From a bacterium (GTDB lineage Bacteria; Elusimicrobiota; Elusimicrobia; Elusimicrobiales; UBA9959), in contig JAKAMO010000120.1 in assembly GCA_021812825.1 (NCBI GenBank), positions 1-6,559 on the forward strand: a stretch of DNA of 6,559 bases, read 5' to 3'. Position numbers and translations under genes: made by a program. Below the pieces are notes generated by a model. It had not been told where the DNA came from. It saw only the letters and a list, made by a program, of their open reading frames with translations, and ran no database searches. Of this stretch, positions 5,701 through 6,559 are shown one piece after another. How positions within the stretch are numbered: position 1 is the first letter of the stretch; each line of letters starts with the position of its first letter.

Positions 5701-6559
5701 ATGAAGATCCTTTACGCGCTTATACTTTTGTCTTTTTCTGCCCTGCCCTGCCGCGCCATGTCGAAGGACATAATAGTGGTCCCGGACGGCGATGTACAGG
5801 TTAGGCCTAACGCCGCTTCGGCCTGGTACCCGGTGGGCCGGAACGTTAAAATAGCCGCCGGTTCCGAAGTGCGCACCGCTAAAGATTCCACGGCCGGGGT
5901 CTACTTCCCGGACGGGTCCAGGTTCTCGCTCGGGAACAGCACCATCTTCGCCGTAGATGAAACTACAAAGAAGAAGGCCGGGTTCCAGCTGAAGCTGGGC
6001 CGCCTTAAGGCCGCGGTGGCCGGGTATTTCGCGAGCCGCTTCGAGGTTAAGACCCCGGCGGCCGTCTGCGCCGTGCGCGGCACGGAGTTCGAGATAGACG
6101 TGGCCAAGGACGGCGTTACCGATATGAACGTCACGGAAGGCCTTGTAGAGGTGAACGATTCCAAGGGCGCCATGGCCGTGGTCTCTTCCGAAGAGAAGAT
6201 AAGGGTGGGGATGGACGGGATGTCGAGGCCGGAGGGCATTTCCCTTACGGACGAGCGCTCCGGGGAAGCGGCGCGGCCCATGGCCGTGATCCAGGATACG
6301 GCCCGCGAGCGCACCCGGACCATGCTGGAAGAGCTGCGCAACCGCGAACTTAAGGCCAACGAGTCGCAGCTGGGCAAGGATTCCATAGACGCTTTCGGCC
6401 GCCGCGTGCGCCTGGAAGAGTACCTGCTGAGGCCCTCGGATAAAGAGTTCCAGGTGCTGTTCCTCAGCCAGCGCGCCGAGCAGCACTCGCTTAACTGGGG
6501 CCAGTTTACCGAACAATTCAATTCCAGGATCCCGGACGATATCAGCCAGGTGGGGGACA
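5701..6559 (+). CDS. Secreted FecR-domain protein (3' partial)
   Basis: 286 complete codons are visible and the frame runs off the window. Residues 1-19 are a signal peptide (MKILYALILLSF ..., cleavage probably after CRA). Cys17 is preceded by Pro, so it is a poor lipobox and lipidation is unlikely. The FecR domain spans about 46-152: GSEVRTAKDSTAGVYFPDGS (54-73), LKLGRLKAAV (97-106), the diagnostic F-VKTPAAVCAVRGTEFEI (114-132) and VTEGLVEV (144-151). Residues about 196-240 are charged and probably helical (DTARERTRTMLEELRNREL), followed by an Arg/Glu-rich region (RRVRLEEYLL) of unknown type. Classical FecR is a membrane-spanning regulator of an ECF sigma factor; here there is an N-terminal signal peptide, no cytoplasmic anti-sigma part, no later membrane segment in the visible portion and no sigma-factor gene nearby. 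A periplasmic scaffold or binding role beside the coupled barrel is more likely than signalling. The FecR domain call is firm; the role is inference. Confidence 0.85.
   Translation, partial: MKILYALILLSFSALPCRAMSKDIIVVPDGDVQVRPNAASAWYPVGRNVKIAAGSEVRTAKDSTAGVYFPDGSRFSLGNSTIFAVDETTKKKAGFQLKLGRLKAAVAGYFASRFEVKTPAAVCAVRGTEFEIDVAKDGVTDMNVTEGLVEVNDSKGAMAVVSSEEKIRVGMDGMSRPEGISLTDERSGEAARPMAVIQDTARERTRTMLEELRNRELKANESQLGKDSIDAFGRRVRLEEYLLRPSDKEFQVLFLSQRAEQHSLNWGQFTEQFNSRIPDDISQVGD

Noticed and set aside
5741..5760. Lipoprotein signal at Cys17 of the FecR-domain protein
   Set aside because: The residues before the Cys are Ala-Leu-Pro, and Pro at -1 does not fit the lipobox; an ordinary signal peptide cleavage after CRA fits better.
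5674..6521. Antisense frames of 280 and 206 residues opposite the FecR-domain gene
   Set aside because: Both overlap a clear FecR-domain coding region completely and show no domain or plausible start context.

Overview
This window looks like chromosomal DNA from a Gram-negative bacterium of an uncultured or candidate-phylum lineage. Elusimicrobiota is my best guess, because it combines a PorV/PorQ-like barrel, a large surface protein with carboxypeptidase-regulatory-like modules and a FlgD/type A-like C-terminus, and a secreted FecR-domain protein. The DNA is GC-rich, tightly packed and reads entirely on the plus strand. The phylum call is an inference from family content; no taxonomic marker gene is present.

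Layout: (1) 1-3432 is the 3' part of a very large secreted multidomain protein. Its frame is open to the first base, so the true start lies upstream. (2) After a 24-nt gap, 3457-4365 encodes a PorV/PorQ-like (UPF0164-type) outer-membrane protein with signal peptide and C-terminal Phe. (3) A 110-nt spacer (4366-4475) holds a long imperfect hairpin and a possible 19-codon hydrophobic ORF. (4) 4476-5699 encodes a 407-residue outer-membrane beta-barrel of unrecognised family, starting at GTG. (5) One base after its stop, 5701 begins a secreted FecR-domain protein that runs off the right edge.

All four products appear to be envelope or surface proteins. Genes 1 and 2 probably form one transcriptional unit, and genes 3 and 4 are almost certainly co-transcribed; the spacer may insulate or attenuate between the pairs. 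The most interesting reading is that the large protein is a cargo whose C-terminal domain resembles type IX secretion signals and which is encoded directly beside a PorV-like protein, PorV being the cargo shuttle of type IX systems. The barrel/FecR pair may be a second envelope module. None of the core type IX genes is visible here, so this remains a hypothesis. No tRNA, rRNA, CRISPR array, insertion sequence or other mobile element was seen.
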